Numbered from the stretch's first letter, positions 16,868 to 27,474 are shown. The stretch: DNA of 64,000 bases from an uncultured bacterium (GCA_937863685.1 CALMGM010000005.1:1-64000), one strand, 5' to 3'. Numbers and translations: made by a program. Notes: generated by a model not told the origin, from the sequence alone.

Positions 16868-17854
16868 ATGGAGCTATCCTCCTTGTCGTTCTCTTTTAAC
16901 CAGACACCGGAGACTGCTTTCCCCCCGGCCCGGCCTGGCAAGGATTACCAGCTGGCCATCATTGGAGGCGGCCCGGCCGGTCTGACCGCGGCGGTCTATG
17001 CCGCCCGAAAGAGGACGGATACGGTGCTGATAACCCACGACCTGGGCGGGCAGGTTCTGTGGACTTCCGGCGTTGAGAACTATCCCGGCTTCCAGTATAT
17101 CCAAGGCCGGGAGTTGATCGAGAAATTCAAGTCACAGGTGGGCCAATTCCCCATCGATGTCTCCCTGGGGCCTAAGGCCGTTTCGGTGAATCCCATCGCA
17201 AAGGGATACAATATTTCCTTGGAGGACGGCTCATATTTTACCGCCAGGGCGCTAATAATCGCCACCGGCAAGAAATACCGAAATCTTAACGTTCCCGGAG
17301 AGAAGGAGCTGATAGGAAAGGGCGTGGCCTTCTGCGCCACCTGCGACGCCCCGTTATTCGGCGGCAAAACAGTAGCGGTGGTGGGCGGTGGTAATTCGGC
17401 CCTGACCGCAGCCCAGGATCTTATGAGCTATGCCGATAAAATATTTATTATAAATATATCGCCCGAGATGCAGGGCGATCCTGTCCTGCTGGAGCCAATC
17501 AATAATTCGGATAAGATTGAATTGATTTTGAACCATAAGGTCATTGAGGTTCTGGGAAAAGATTTCGTCAGCGGCATAGTTATAGCCCCGGTCGAAGGCA
17601 AAGAAAAAAGGGAACTGGCGGTCTCCGGGGTGTTTGTGGAGATCGGGCTGATACCCAATTCGGATATATTCAAGGAACTGGTGAAGATGAATGAAAACGG
17701 AGAGGTCATGGTGGACTGCGCCTGCCGGACCTCGCGCGACGGGGTGTTCGCCGCCGGGGATGTAAGCACCGTGCCGGAAAAACAGATAATCGTGGCCGCC
17801 GGAGAAGGCGCCAAGGCGGCCTTGAGCGCCTATGAATGGCTGGCGAGGAATTAA
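16868..17854 (+). CDS. trxB: Thioredoxin-disulfide reductase
   Basis: A flavoprotein that passes electrons from NADPH to thioredoxin. It shows the FAD site AIIGGGPAGLTAAVY near residue 31, the redox pair in FCATCDAP near 155, the NADPH-site GGGNSA near 172 and the C-terminal FAD motif GVFAAGDVS near 290. The start at 16868 is chosen because CAGGGG sits about 7 bases upstream; a start at 16847 would add seven residues. An unusual ~25-residue Ser/Pro-rich segment precedes the FAD domain. It is alone on the plus strand, divergent from secG. Confidence 0.95.
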   Translation: MELSSLSFSFNQTPETAFPPARPGKDYQLAIIGGGPAGLTAAVYAARKRTDTVLITHDLGGQVLWTSGVENYPGFQYIQGRELIEKFKSQVGQFPIDVSLGPKAVSVNPIAKGYNISLEDGSYFTARALIIATGKKYRNLNVPGEKELIGKGVAFCATCDAPLFGGKTVAVVGGGNSALTAAQDLMSYADKIFIINISPEMQGDPVLLEPINNSDKIELILNHKVIEVLGKDFVSGIVIAPVEGKEKRELAVSGVFVEIGLIPNSDIFKELVKMNENGEVMVDCACRTSRDGVFAAGDVSTVPEKQIIVAAGEGAKAALSAYEWLARN

Positions 17855-17890
17855 TATATTTTCGGGATGCAGTACGAAAGATAGAACAGA

Positions 17891-17914
17891 AGGGACATAG
17901 CATGCTATGTCCCT
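17891..17914. repeat. Perfect 24-bp palindrome (family A, copy 2)
   Basis: AGGGACATAGCA is followed at once by its complement, without a loop. It differs from the 4679 copy in the two bases between AGGGACA and GCATGC, and the change is mirrored in the other arm. It lies 36 bases behind trxB and may double as its transcription end. Confidence 0.85.
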
Positions 17915-18069
17915 ATATTTATTTATGCCCTCATGAACCCTGCCCGCATCGGAAAAAATCTGCAAAGAAGAATTGGATTTTGTCAAGCGAAGTGAGCGGG
18001 GTTAAGATTATCGATAGATCCTTCCCCGGCATCCGGACAGTATGGCCTCGCGGATATGTTACGATGCCA

Positions 18070-18723
18070 TTATTTATAACTCTTCCCTTTGTACCGGAGC
18101 TCCGTCACGTAAAATACCTCACAGGAACCTCCGCCCTGATCTTCGCGGCTGAGCGAACTGTTCCAGGTGAACTCCTCTTCCCCTGCCGCCTGGCTGACAT
18201 TGACCAGGTACCCCGAGAGATCTATACTTTCCCCTTTCCGGACCAGCCCCAGGGCCGCCTTGATGTTGGGATTGGCCGGGATGATATGATTGTTGGAAGA
18301 ATATCGGGCCACAAAAGTATTGTCAAAAGGGAAATCTTCGTTATAGCGCCACAGATACCAACGCCCGGATTGCGACCACTTGAGCTGCTTGTAAAGTTTT
18401 GTCAGCACCAGTTTATTCCAGGCGATGGCCAGGTCGTAAGGGGCGATATCGGCCCCCCGATCGTAAACATATCTTTCCTTGCCCAGCACTATCCCGCTTA
18501 AGAAATACTCGGCCCTGGGCTTGATCAGGTATTTGTTTTTGTTTGGCTGGAATACAAATTCAGAAACATCATCGGCCGGGTATTGTTCCGGTTCCAGGTT
18601 GATCTCAATTGCTTCAGAATATGGCGTGCCCTGGGGCCTGGGGCCACAACCAATTAGGACCAACAAAAAAAAGAAGGTTACGAGTGCCGGCCAGAATATT
18701 TTATTGTTATGCTGGTTTGACAT
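18070..18723 (-). CDS. Conserved lipoprotein of unknown function
   Basis: A 217-residue lipoprotein: hydrophobic FFFLLVLIGC ends with the lipobox Cys near residue 26. The body (KPRAEYFLSGIVLGKERY, ADIAPYDLAIAWNKL, SNNHIIPANPNIKAALGLVR, WNSSLSREDQGGGSCEVFYV) matches an uncharacterised envelope family I recognise from proteobacteria by the SSLSR.D.G.G.C motif near the end. Function unknown. It is transcribed towards secG but separated by trxB, so it probably ends its own unit after asnS (68-base gap). Confidence 0.75.
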   Translation of the reverse strand: MSNQHNNKIFWPALVTFFFLLVLIGCGPRPQGTPYSEAIEINLEPEQYPADDVSEFVFQPNKNKYLIKPRAEYFLSGIVLGKERYVYDRGADIAPYDLAIAWNKLVLTKLYKQLKWSQSGRWYLWRYNEDFPFDNTFVARYSSNNHIIPANPNIKAALGLVRKGESIDLSGYLVNVSQAAGEEEFTWNSSLSREDQGGGSCEVFYVTELRYKGKSYK

Positions 18724-18753
18724 ATTTCTTTCATACAGAAATCACGTCTGTAA

Positions 18754-18790
18754 AAGCCCCTTCTCGCATAGGGAAGGAGTGGGGTTAGGT
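18754..18790. repeat. CCCCTTCTC..GGGAAGGAG intergenic element
   Basis: CCCCTTCTC and GGGAAGGAG surround a short loop, followed by TGGGGTTAGGTC, ending at the asnS stop codon. It is related in layout to the elements at 4187 and 34283. Confidence 0.45.
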
Positions 18791-20089
<1,299 letters not shown>

Positions 20090-20124
20090 ATGATCCCTGC
20101 ATTGATATTTTTGATTGAATGTTA

Positions 20125-20154
20125 AATTTACCAAACTTCGAGCCTGCAAGTCAA
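20125..20154 (-). promoter_or_regulatory. Promoter of asnS
   Basis: On the minus strand TTGACT (20154-20149) and TAAATT (20130-20125) are spaced by 18 bases, 36 bases before the chosen ATG. Confidence 0.6.
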
Positions 20155-20155
20155 G

Positions 20156-20183
20156 CAAAAAGCCCGTCTCGGGACGGGCTTTA
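20156..20183 (-). terminator. Terminator of the sorting-domain protein gene
   Basis: AGCCCGTC and GACGGGCT pair around TCGG, with T5 following on the minus strand. It lies just after the stop at 20197 and next to the asnS promoter. Confidence 0.82.
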
Positions 20184-20196
20184 AAACGACACCTGG

Positions 20197-21621
20197 TTAT
20201 TTCATTATCAGAAGTTTCCTGAAGACCGTTGTTTTTCCCTCAAATATGGCTCTCACAAAATAGAGCCCCTGGGGATTGGCGGCGGCAATATTCCAATCAA
20301 GTTCCGTTCGGCCCGATGCAAGGCCGCCCAATTCCTTTCGGCTTGCCACCTGGCCCAGGATGTTATACAGAATGATCTCAACCCTTCCCGGCCAGGGCAG
20401 GTCCAATGAAAACCTTGACCTGCCTGATGTGGGATTGGGAGTTATTCTCAGCGCCAATACACCGGGCAAAACACTGCCCGGCGGATCGGTGCAGATCCCA
20501 GAGGGGTCTTGCACCGCAAAGCCGTTGCTGGAGCCGGATATTAGGTTTCCGCTGTAATAAGAGCAGAACACCGTATCCAGCGGACAACCTGACCCAATGC
20601 TGATGCTCCCGCTCCAGATCCCTGCGGCAAAGGGACTGGCGGAATCGGGTGTAAGAGTGTCGGTTCTATCCCATAGGTCGGCTTGGCCGGAGAAGGAAAT
20701 GACCGGGTCGTCGAAGAAATCCATGGCCGTGATGGTGACGCCGAAAGGCACGTCCTTGGTTTGAGTGCCGATGGAGTCAATGGAAAAGTGATGCAATCCG
20801 GTGTTCACCACATCGAACAGATTGCTGGAATCCCTGGCTGTGCCGTCGTCGACCACTATATAGTTATTTCTGAAGGTATCATTAACGGCTACTGCTATTG
20901 AACCGATGCTGTTGGTGAATGATACCAGCATCGGCGAACTGGTGCCGGTAAGGTCTGAAATGAGGGCCGATCCGTTGTAGCTGGTGAGAGGCCCGCCCAG
21001 GGAGTCCAGGACCGTAATGCTGAGAGGAAAATACACCCCCACCGTCTCTGGGGAGGCTATGGGATCGATATGGAAACGATGGGTCTGCTCGACGTTCAAT
21101 GTATCAATATAGGTGACGGCGGCAAAGATGTGATTGACAAAATAGATCACCTTGCTGGTCCGGGCCTGGTATCTGATGGCGAGATCCCTGATGTCATCCC
21201 AGTTCCAGGTGCTGTCGGCCAGGGCAGTGTCCTGGGGCGTGATGTCAAAGGAAAACAGGGTTTCGGTGGTGCCTATCTTGAGATTCCCCGAGCGGTATCC
21301 CCTGTCGTTGTAGACCGGCCACAGCCAGAACATGGCCTTGGGATAATGGGTTCGCGCCTTGGCGTAAATTGTCACCTTGGTTATCAGCTTGTTCAAAGTA
21401 TCAACCGGATCAGCCAGGCCAACGGTGAAAGTGTCCAGTTTATTTGAAGAGCAGGTATCTATGGCATATAAATCGTCATCTAAATAAACATTCGGGACAT
21501 TATTCCAGCGCGGCGGTCCGGAAATTTCCTGATTAGCAGAAAAGACGGTAATACTACCTTGGGCATCCATGGGAAGCAACAATATCAATAAAGGAAAGCT
21601 GTATAAAAACGTCTTTTTCAT
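20197..21621 (-). CDS. Secreted protein with C-terminal sorting-type (T9SS/FlgD-like) domain
   Basis: A 474-residue exported protein. The signal peptide ([17 protein letters not shown], cut near DAQG) is followed by beta-rich, Ig-like segments with repeated phrases such as [17 protein letters not shown] and [16 protein letters not shown]. The last ~85 residues begin [19 protein letters not shown] and contain [13 protein letters not shown] and GLYFVRAIF, the layout of Bacteroidetes-type secretion sorting domains (and FlgD-like Ig folds). The product is probably exported and attached at the surface. No enzymatic motif is visible. It has its own promoter and terminator. Confidence 0.85.
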   Translation of the reverse strand: MKKTFLYSFPLLILLLPMDAQGSITVFSANQEISGPPRWNNVPNVYLDDDLYAIDTCSSNKLDTFTVGLADPVDTLNKLITKVTIYAKARTHYPKAMFWLWPVYNDRGYRSGNLKIGTTETLFSFDITPQDTALADSTWNWDDIRDLAIRYQARTSKVIYFVNHIFAAVTYIDTLNVEQTHRFHIDPIASPETVGVYFPLSITVLDSLGGPLTSYNGSALISDLTGTSSPMLVSFTNSIGSIAVAVNDTFRNNYIVVDDGTARDSSNLFDVVNTGLHHFSIDSIGTQTKDVPFGVTITAMDFFDDPVISFSGQADLWDRTDTLTPDSASPFAAGIWSGSISIGSGCPLDTVFCSYYSGNLISGSSNGFAVQDPSGICTDPPGSVLPGVLALRITPNPTSGRSRFSLDLPWPGRVEIILYNILGQVASRKELGGLASGRTELDWNIAAANPQGLYFVRAIFEGKTTVFRKLLIMK

Positions 21622-21663
21622 GACACATTCCTCTTGTCAAGTTTCTTGATATTTACACCTTTC

Positions 21664-21692
21664 CTTATAACCGAAGATAGGGCTTTTAACAA
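21664..21692 (-). promoter_or_regulatory. Promoter of the sorting-domain protein
   Basis: On the minus strand TTGTTA (21692-21687) and TATAAG (21669-21664) are spaced by 17 bases, about 40 bases before the ATG, which has AGAGGA upstream. Confidence 0.55.
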
Positions 21693-21913
21693 GAGACTAT
21701 TGTGTAAATATTTCATCTCAAAATATAGTAACGCATAATTTATGCCATATGAAAATCTTTTATAAAAGGGCCTTTTAAGCCCAATTAGGCGCAACTTTCA
21801 GCATGATAGCATTATATCATTTTATAAGGTATTGTTGTTTTGGTGTATGCTTTAGACCGTTGTATCAGGGGATGTTGAATGATATCCACCTAATCACTTA
21901 TCCTCCTTTTCTC

Positions 21914-21942
21914 TTGACATATTTGAGCTTTTAAGATACATT
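21914..21942 (+). promoter_or_regulatory. Putative promoter of the uridine-kinase-like gene
   Basis: TTGACA (21914-21919) and a weak TACATT (21937-21942) are spaced by 17 bases. The leader would be about 60 bases. Confidence 0.45.
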
Positions 21943-22007
21943 ATTGCATATACTGATGGCGGAGCTTTTATTGGCTTCGCCTTTAATTGCCAGAAAGGAC
22001 ATAAATC

Positions 22008-23669
22008 ATGGGACACAAACCGATCGAAGTATTAATGGATGGACAGCGCCTGCCAGCCAAGGCCGGGGAACAGGTACAGGGATTATTCAAGCGCTACCCT
22101 CCGCAGAACCCCGGCAAACTGCTGGCCGCCAAGATCAACCAGAATCTGGTCGCCCTGGATACCGTTCTGCACTCCAATTGCCGCCTGACCCCGGTATTTT
22201 ACACCGACCGCGAGGGCCTAGCGGTCTATCGGCGGACGGCCTGTCTGATATTATACGAGGCGGTGGAGGAGCTTTATCCCGAAGCCCGAGTGATTGTCGG
22301 TCAATCGCTGGCCAACGGCTATTATTTCGACTTTGTATCCGACAAGCCCATAGATCAGGAGATATTGAACAATATCGAAGCCCGGATGCGGCAGATTGTG
22401 GCCGAGAATCGGCCTTTTGTGAAAGAATCCATATCCATTGAGGAGGCCAAGGAATATTTTGAGACCGAGGGCTATCATGACAAGATAAAACTTCTGACCA
22501 CCACCCGCCTGACCGAGGCCAAGCTTATCGGCTGCGGGGTGTTCAAGGACATCCAGCACGGGCCGGTCACACCCGCCACTGGCTCGATTGACCGCTTCGA
22601 ACTGGCTCTTTATTCTCCGGGCTTTCTGCTTCGCTTTCCCCAGTCCAAGAACCCGGAGAGAATACCGGACCTCTCGCCCCAGACCAAGCTTTTCCAGATC
22701 TACAAGGAGACCAAGGATTGGAACCGGATCCTGGGGGTCACCAACGTGGGCGAGCTCAATGAGATCTGCCTTACCAAGGGCATAGGAGACCTGATCAGGA
22801 TCTCAGAGGGGTTTCATGAAAAGCGCATCGCCCAGATCGCCGATATCATCACCTCCCAGCGCGACAAGGTGAAACTGGTGCTGATCGCCGGACCGTCCTC
22901 GTCCGGCAAGACCACTTTCAGCAAAAGGCTGATGATCCAGCTTAAGGTCAACGGCCTAAGGCCCATCGCCCTGTCGACCGACAATTATTTCCTGGGACGC
23001 GATCAGACGCCGCTGGGCGACAACGGCAAGCCCGACTTCGAGTCCCTGCGGGCTGTGGACCTGGAGCTGTTCAATCAGCAAATGACCGACCTGCTCAAGG
23101 GCCAGGAGGTGGCCACCCCGATATATAATTTCCATACCGGGACCAGGGACGAAAAGACCATCAGCCTGAAGCTGGAACCTAATGATATCCTGCTGGTGGA
23201 GGGCATTCACGGATTGAATCAGAAGCTCACCCAGTCGGTGCCCCGGGAGAACAAGCTTAAGATATACATCAGCGCCCTAACCCAGCTCTGTCTTGACGAT
23301 CACAACCGTATCATGACCTCCGATGTCAGGCTGTTGCGAAGGATCGTGCGGGACCGCAAGTTCCGGGGTTACAGCGCCGCCCATACCCTGAAAGTATGGC
23401 CCTCGGTGCAGAGGGGGGAGGAGCACAACATCTTCCCCTTCCAGGAGGAGGCTGATGTGATATTCAACTCCACCCTGGTATACGAGCCGGCGGTGCTGCG
23501 GCTGTATGCCGAACGCTTTCTGTTGGAGGTGCCCACCGATGATGAAAGTTTCGGCGAGGCCTACCGTCTGCTGCATTTTGTCAGGATGTTCGTACCGGTA
23601 TTCGCTGATGAAGTGCCGCACACCTCAATTTTAAGGGAATTCATCGGCGGCAGTACTTTTGAGTATTGA
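22008..23669 (+). CDS. Nucleoside (uridine) kinase fused to TGS and ThrRS-like domains
   Basis: A 553-residue fusion of a known type. Residues 1-60 are a TGS-like domain and about 60-230 a threonyl-tRNA-synthetase second-additional-domain-like part (ANGYYFDF, KLIGCGVFKDIQHGPV). From ~290 a uridine kinase/PRK-type P-loop domain follows, with Walker A GPSSSGKTTFSKR, STDNYFLGRDQTP and VEGIHGLN. The kinase probably phosphorylates a nucleoside or related small molecule; family members are annotated as nucleoside kinases. The ThrRS-like part lacks the class II catalytic core and so cannot aminoacylate by itself. No ribosome site stands out, although AGAAAGGACA lies about 7 bases upstream. Confidence 0.85.
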   Translation: MGHKPIEVLMDGQRLPAKAGEQVQGLFKRYPPQNPGKLLAAKINQNLVALDTVLHSNCRLTPVFYTDREGLAVYRRTACLILYEAVEELYPEARVIVGQSLANGYYFDFVSDKPIDQEILNNIEARMRQIVAENRPFVKESISIEEAKEYFETEGYHDKIKLLTTTRLTEAKLIGCGVFKDIQHGPVTPATGSIDRFELALYSPGFLLRFPQSKNPERIPDLSPQTKLFQIYKETKDWNRILGVTNVGELNEICLTKGIGDLIRISEGFHEKRIAQIADIITSQRDKVKLVLIAGPSSSGKTTFSKRLMIQLKVNGLRPIALSTDNYFLGRDQTPLGDNGKPDFESLRAVDLELFNQQMTDLLKGQEVATPIYNFHTGTRDEKTISLKLEPNDILLVEGIHGLNQKLTQSVPRENKLKIYISALTQLCLDDHNRIMTSDVRLLRRIVRDRKFRGYSAAHTLKVWPSVQRGEEHNIFPFQEEADVIFNSTLVYEPAVLRLYAERFLLEVPTDDESFGEAYRLLHFVRMFVPVFADEVPHTSILREFIGGSTFEY

Positions 23670-23683
23670 CCATTTCAGACAAC

Positions 23684-23717
23684 AAAAAGCCCTTCCGCTT
23701 TCCCGGAAGGGCTTTTT
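23684..23717. terminator. Bidirectional terminator
   Basis: AAAAAGCCCTTCCG and CGGAAGGGCTTTTT pair around a short loop, giving T5 on both strands between two convergent genes. Confidence 0.88.
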
Positions 23718-23729
23718 ATAAAGGGCCTT

Positions 23730-24785
23730 TCATCTGATCCCCAGTTGATATCCTTTTTCCTCTTCGTTTTTATGATAGTCGAATGAAGAAATGATTTTCC
23801 GGTCGCCGGTTATTTCTTTCAGGCTTGTCGGATATTCATTATTAAGCATATAATAGACTTCTATCCTGTTTTTCAGCCAATTCATTCTGGCTCTAGCGGT
23901 CTCCCTTTGCACCAGGTTGTTTTCTTGTGCGGTCAGTTTATTGATCTTATACGCCCCAAACCCCGCCCCGCCCAAGATTGCCAGCCCGATCATGACGGAA
24001 AGGGCGGTCATGGCCTTTCCGGCCGCGCTGGCCATTCGTTCCGCCTGTTTTTCTGCCACTTTCACCTCCGGCTCCGGAGCGAAGATAATCTCAACCGCCC
24101 CGCCCTGCAACAACTGGTAGGCCGCATTGAAGGTTCTGAAGCGTCCGTAATAGCCGTCGTTGATCAGTTGCCCGATGGTCTTCTCCCCGTTGACCATCTC
24201 GTGAATCTGGATGACCTCAGCCGGAACCTGTTCCACAATCGGCACGATATCGGTCTTCTTGAGTATGATGCCGTCGGAGGGCAGGGTTCTGGCAATGGCC
24301 GGCCATTCATCCTTGCGTCTCAGGGTTTCCAACAGCAGCACCTCGGCCGGAATCGCCACCTGAGAACGGCTGTTCTGGTAAAGCCTTTCATCGGGATTGA
24401 ACTTATACCGGGCATCGCTCCAGGTAAAGACCTCATCCAGCACCTCCTGAATCTTGAAGGTCACCAAGCCGTTTATCTCCTCCTGGCTCATCAGGCCCTC
24501 TTTTAAAAGCAGATCACCCAAGGGGATCCCGGTTTCGTTTTGTATCTTCAGGATTGACTCCAGTTTTTCCCGGTCCACTTTTTTGGACCTCATCAGATAG
24601 TTATGCAACTGGTCCTGCCTGCCCTGACGGCCGTACACCGCTCCGGTTATCTTCCCGTAATCGAAAGCGATGGAGGCCTTGTCGTTCCGCGATGTCAATT
24701 GGAGCACCCCGGCTTTCTGGTTGCTGGAGATGAACTGCAGAACATCCGCCAGACCGAACTCTTTTACATTACCTTCAAGAGGCAT
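23730..24785 (-). CDS. DUF4388 protein with membrane segment and pseudopilin-like C-terminus
   Basis: A 351-residue protein starting MPLEGNVKEFGLADVLQFIS, the typical opening of DUF4388 (PatA N-terminal-like) domains, with LTSRNDKASIAFDYGKITGA following. A middle part (KIQEVLDEVFTWSDARYKF) belongs to the same architecture. Near residue 260-280 comes one membrane segment (ALSVMIGLAILGGAGFGAY), then a short tail (ARARMNWLKNRIEVYYMLNN) resembling a type II pseudopilin stem. The start at 24785 has AAGGAG six bases upstream and overlaps the upstream gene by 11 bases. DUF4388 is found in gliding, signalling and pilus-regulating proteins; the role here is unknown. Confidence 0.78.
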   Translation of the reverse strand: MPLEGNVKEFGLADVLQFISSNQKAGVLQLTSRNDKASIAFDYGKITGAVYGRQGRQDQLHNYLMRSKKVDREKLESILKIQNETGIPLGDLLLKEGLMSQEEINGLVTFKIQEVLDEVFTWSDARYKFNPDERLYQNSRSQVAIPAEVLLLETLRRKDEWPAIARTLPSDGIILKKTDIVPIVEQVPAEVIQIHEMVNGEKTIGQLINDGYYGRFRTFNAAYQLLQGGAVEIIFAPEPEVKVAEKQAERMASAAGKAMTALSVMIGLAILGGAGFGAYKINKLTAQENNLVQRETARARMNWLKNRIEVYYMLNNEYPTSLKEITGDRKIISSFDYHKNEEEKGYQLGIR

Positions 24786-26727
24786 CAGAAGCTCCTTGGT
24801 TCCTGAAATACTGAATATAGCCCCCCCAAGAAATGGCATATATGATCATCCCGGCGGCCCCGGCGACCCAATAGAAGGGATCAATCACGGAAAAGTCCAG
24901 CCGGGCTGCTACCCATGGCGAGGTGGACAATACCAGTCCGGCATAGATAAAGCCCAGGGTCAGGGAAACCAGCCATCCTTTTATGGCGCTGCCTTGCATT
25001 ACAAAGGAAGCCCCGGGCAGGAAAAGGTTTGCCAGGCCGGAGATAATTTTTTCCCTTTTCCCCGCTTTGCGGGCCAGCACTTCAGCCGCTTTCTGCTGCA
25101 ATTCCGATGACTGGATGGAAAAAACCTGGCGATGGCATTCCGGACAGTGCCGGTTACCATCCTGGGCCAGGAATTGGCAGCGGTTGCAGACGTAACGTCC
25201 GCACAACCAGCAACAGCTGACGGCCAGGTTGCTCTTTACCAGGACTGACCAGCCGATGGTCATCCCCAACAGCCCCAGCCAGATCCACCATGGCAGCCAG
25301 AGGTTCAGCATGGTAAGGTCCTTCATCTCACCCGGGGTAAACGAACCCAATGGGTTCCATCCTCGCCATACTTCCGGCCACAACATGGCCAGGTCAAGCT
25401 GGGCATCCATCACCATATTCCCGCCCGATTGGCGGCTTTTGCTTTCCATTTTGACCGGAGATAGCGTGGCTGCTTTCTCCAATTCCGCCCTGGCCAGGTT
25501 GAAATCGATAGCCTTGAAATAGACCTGACCCAGGTTATAATGGGCTTCGGCCAGGTGTTCGTCCGATTCAATGGCCCGGCGATAAAACGATGCTGCGCTG
25601 TCGAACTGGCCCTTTAGGAAATAGATATTTCCCATATTGTTCAGAGCGGTGGGATTGTTACCCGAGGCTTCAATGACTGCCGTCAAATATGTCTTTGCCC
25701 GATCCAAACCACCCCGGTTCTTTTCCATCAGGGACAGACCGTATATCGGTTTAAGGTCCGAAGGATCCTGTTGCTGCTGCCCTGCCAGGGACTGAACCAA
25801 CAAGTTGTTCCAGTCCGAAGTATTGGCCAAAGCCAGAGCCTCGACCCGCCCTTGGTCGCCAGCTTTAAAGAAGTGACAAACCAGGTTGAAGCCGACCGTC
25901 GCAGAACCGATCAGCCCCACGGTGATCCAGAACACGACCTTCTCCCGGGTCCTTCCCATGGCAATGACCGCTCCGGCCGGTATCATTAGGGCCAATGCCA
26001 GGCTGTAACCTGCTATGACCATCAACAGCCCGACACCCAGTGATGCTGTCAGGAATATCCGCCCGAAATACGGCCAATTCTGGGGCAACTGGTCTGCTGC
26101 CAGGTGGAACAGAAAGGGAAGATATTTTATCGTCAGCAATAGCAGGAAAAACAGACCTCCGGTCATCAGGGCAAGCGACAAACCAAAGCTTGTCAGCCAC
26201 AAAGCTCTGAACCTATAACGAAAATCCTGACGGTAGGATTTTAAGGTTTGTATCAGTTGTCCCAGGGCTGATGCGAACCCGGCCGAATGAATGTTCGTTT
26301 GGAACTGATAGATGATATTTTTAAAGGAATAATTATCGGCCAGTAGCGCTAAGCGGGAATATTGTTGAGCCTGCTGCCATTCTTTACTTCTTACTGCTTG
26401 ACGGGTTTTGTTTCCCCAATATGCCCCGACCACGGGGAGATCCAATCCCAGTGCTCGGCTTCGAACCAGCGAGGATTCGGCGGCGGCCAAAGCCTCCTCC
26501 GGCATCTTCTGGCTCTGATAATCAAGGCTGATTTCCTGCCATTTGCGCCATTGCATAAGTTCGGCCCACTGGGAGGCATCCCTTACAGCGACGGATTCAG
26601 GCAATACCTGGGCCGGCCTCGCTGATTCGACAGTATCCCCCTCATCTTCTGCAAAATCGTCTTCCTGAGTATAACCGAAGGCGGCCGCCAGGAATAAAAA
26701 GATAACTATTACCAGATGTTTCTTCAT
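24775..26727 (-). CDS. TPR membrane protein with zinc-ribbon
   Basis: A 650-residue protein: signal peptide (MKKHLVIVIFLFLAAAFGYT), acidic linker, N-terminal TPR-like helices, then about four membrane segments in the middle (SFGLSLALMTGGLFFLLLLT and others). TPR repeats follow (NPTALNNMGNIYFLKGQFDS, HLAEAHYNLGQVYFKAIDFN), another membrane segment, and a Cys cluster CCWLCGRYVCNRC ... CPECH that should bind zinc. The C-terminus has further membrane segments. It overlaps the DUF4388 gene, so the two are probably made together. The combination is unfamiliar; function unknown. Confidence 0.75.
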   Translation of the reverse strand: MKKHLVIVIFLFLAAAFGYTQEDDFAEDEGDTVESARPAQVLPESVAVRDASQWAELMQWRKWQEISLDYQSQKMPEEALAAAESSLVRSRALGLDLPVVGAYWGNKTRQAVRSKEWQQAQQYSRLALLADNYSFKNIIYQFQTNIHSAGFASALGQLIQTLKSYRQDFRYRFRALWLTSFGLSLALMTGGLFFLLLLTIKYLPFLFHLAADQLPQNWPYFGRIFLTASLGVGLLMVIAGYSLALALMIPAGAVIAMGRTREKVVFWITVGLIGSATVGFNLVCHFFKAGDQGRVEALALANTSDWNNLLVQSLAGQQQQDPSDLKPIYGLSLMEKNRGGLDRAKTYLTAVIEASGNNPTALNNMGNIYFLKGQFDSAASFYRRAIESDEHLAEAHYNLGQVYFKAIDFNLARAELEKAATLSPVKMESKSRQSGGNMVMDAQLDLAMLWPEVWRGWNPLGSFTPGEMKDLTMLNLWLPWWIWLGLLGMTIGWSVLVKSNLAVSCCWLCGRYVCNRCQFLAQDGNRHCPECHRQVFSIQSSELQQKAAEVLARKAGKREKIISGLANLFLPGASFVMQGSAIKGWLVSLTLGFIYAGLVLSTSPWVAARLDFSVIDPFYWVAGAAGMIIYAISWGGYIQYFRNQGASDAS

Positions 26728-26785
26728 TTTATAAATACCGGCTAAAAGAATGTCTTGATAAATATTGCTCGTTGAATACTTTTCA

Positions 26786-26815
26786 ATGATAGTGTATATA
26801 TCGGTTAAAAGTCAA
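26786..26815 (-). promoter_or_regulatory. Promoter of the TPR/zinc-ribbon - DUF4388 operon
   Basis: On the minus strand TTGACT (26815-26810) and TATCAT (26791-26786) are spaced by 18 bases. Confidence 0.6.
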
Positions 26816-26825
26816 GCAAAAAGGT

Positions 26826-26854
26826 TTGCAATTTAACAGCTTAATTGGTATCAT
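26826..26854 (+). promoter_or_regulatory. Promoter of rdgB, leaderless
   Basis: TTGCAA (26826-26831) and TATCAT (26849-26854) are spaced by 17 bases. The expected start at about 26861 falls directly before the ATG at 26862, so the transcript would be leaderless. Confidence 0.55.
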
Positions 26855-26861
26855 TATCTGC

Positions 26862-27473
26862 ATGGATATTTTGATAGCCACCAGAAATAAAGGTAAGATC
26901 CGGGAGATCTCGGAGATATTAGATTTGCCGGAAACCAGATTCATCGGACTTGATAGCTTCCCCGATTGCCCGGATGCCGAAGAGAACGGCCGGACCTTTG
27001 ATGACAATGCCCTGATCAAAGCCAGCCAGGCGGCTTATTACAGCGGCCTGTGGGCAATGGCTGACGACTCCGGTCTGTTGATAGATGCCTTGAGCGGCCA
27101 GCCAGGTATCCTTTCCGCCCGCTTTGCCGGCCCGGATGCCGATTACCGTGACAACTGGATGAAAGTGTTGGAGCTGATGCAAGGGATACCGGCCGGAAAA
27201 AGAACCGCTCGCTTTGTATGTGTAATGTGTCTGGTGGGAAACAATAACCGGGCATTCTTCACCCGGGGGGAGATCGAAGGGACAATAACCGCAGAACCAC
27301 GGGGCGACAGTGGATTCGGCTATGATCCCATTTTCATTCCAGCCGGGTCCGATAGGACATTTGCCGAGATGGATCCTGCAGAAAAGAACCAGATCAGCCA
27401 CCGGGCATTGGCCCTGAAAAAGATGCAACACCTAATCAACGGCCTGGTGCCATCCGGTCTGCCTAAAACATAG
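26862..27473 (+). CDS. rdgB: dITP/XTP pyrophosphatase (Ham1/RdgB)
   Basis: A 203-residue house-cleaning nucleotidase that removes deaminated purine triphosphates. It starts [16 protein letters not shown], with the substrate loop TRNKGK, then [13 protein letters not shown] near residue 65 and the C-terminal [13 protein letters not shown] and [10 protein letters not shown]. The start is chosen at 26862, since family members begin a few residues before the TRNKGK loop. No ribosome site precedes it, consistent with a leaderless message. Note that endonuclease Q, also a repair enzyme for deaminated bases, is encoded at 51.6-52.8 kb. Confidence 0.95.
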   Translation: MDILIATRNKGKIREISEILDLPETRFIGLDSFPDCPDAEENGRTFDDNALIKASQAAYYSGLWAMADDSGLLIDALSGQPGILSARFAGPDADYRDNWMKVLELMQGIPAGKRTARFVCVMCLVGNNNRAFFTRGEIEGTITAEPRGDSGFGYDPIFIPAGSDRTFAEMDPAEKNQISHRALALKKMQHLINGLVPSGLPKT

Positions 27474-27474
27474 C

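Larger units (their letters stand above)
21622..22007. other. 386-base divergent intergenic region
   Basis: It lies between the divergent sorting-domain gene and the uridine-kinase-like gene. It holds one promoter for each side (entries at 21664 and 21914) and otherwise AT-rich sequence in which I see no gene, RNA or repeat. Confidence 0.6.
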
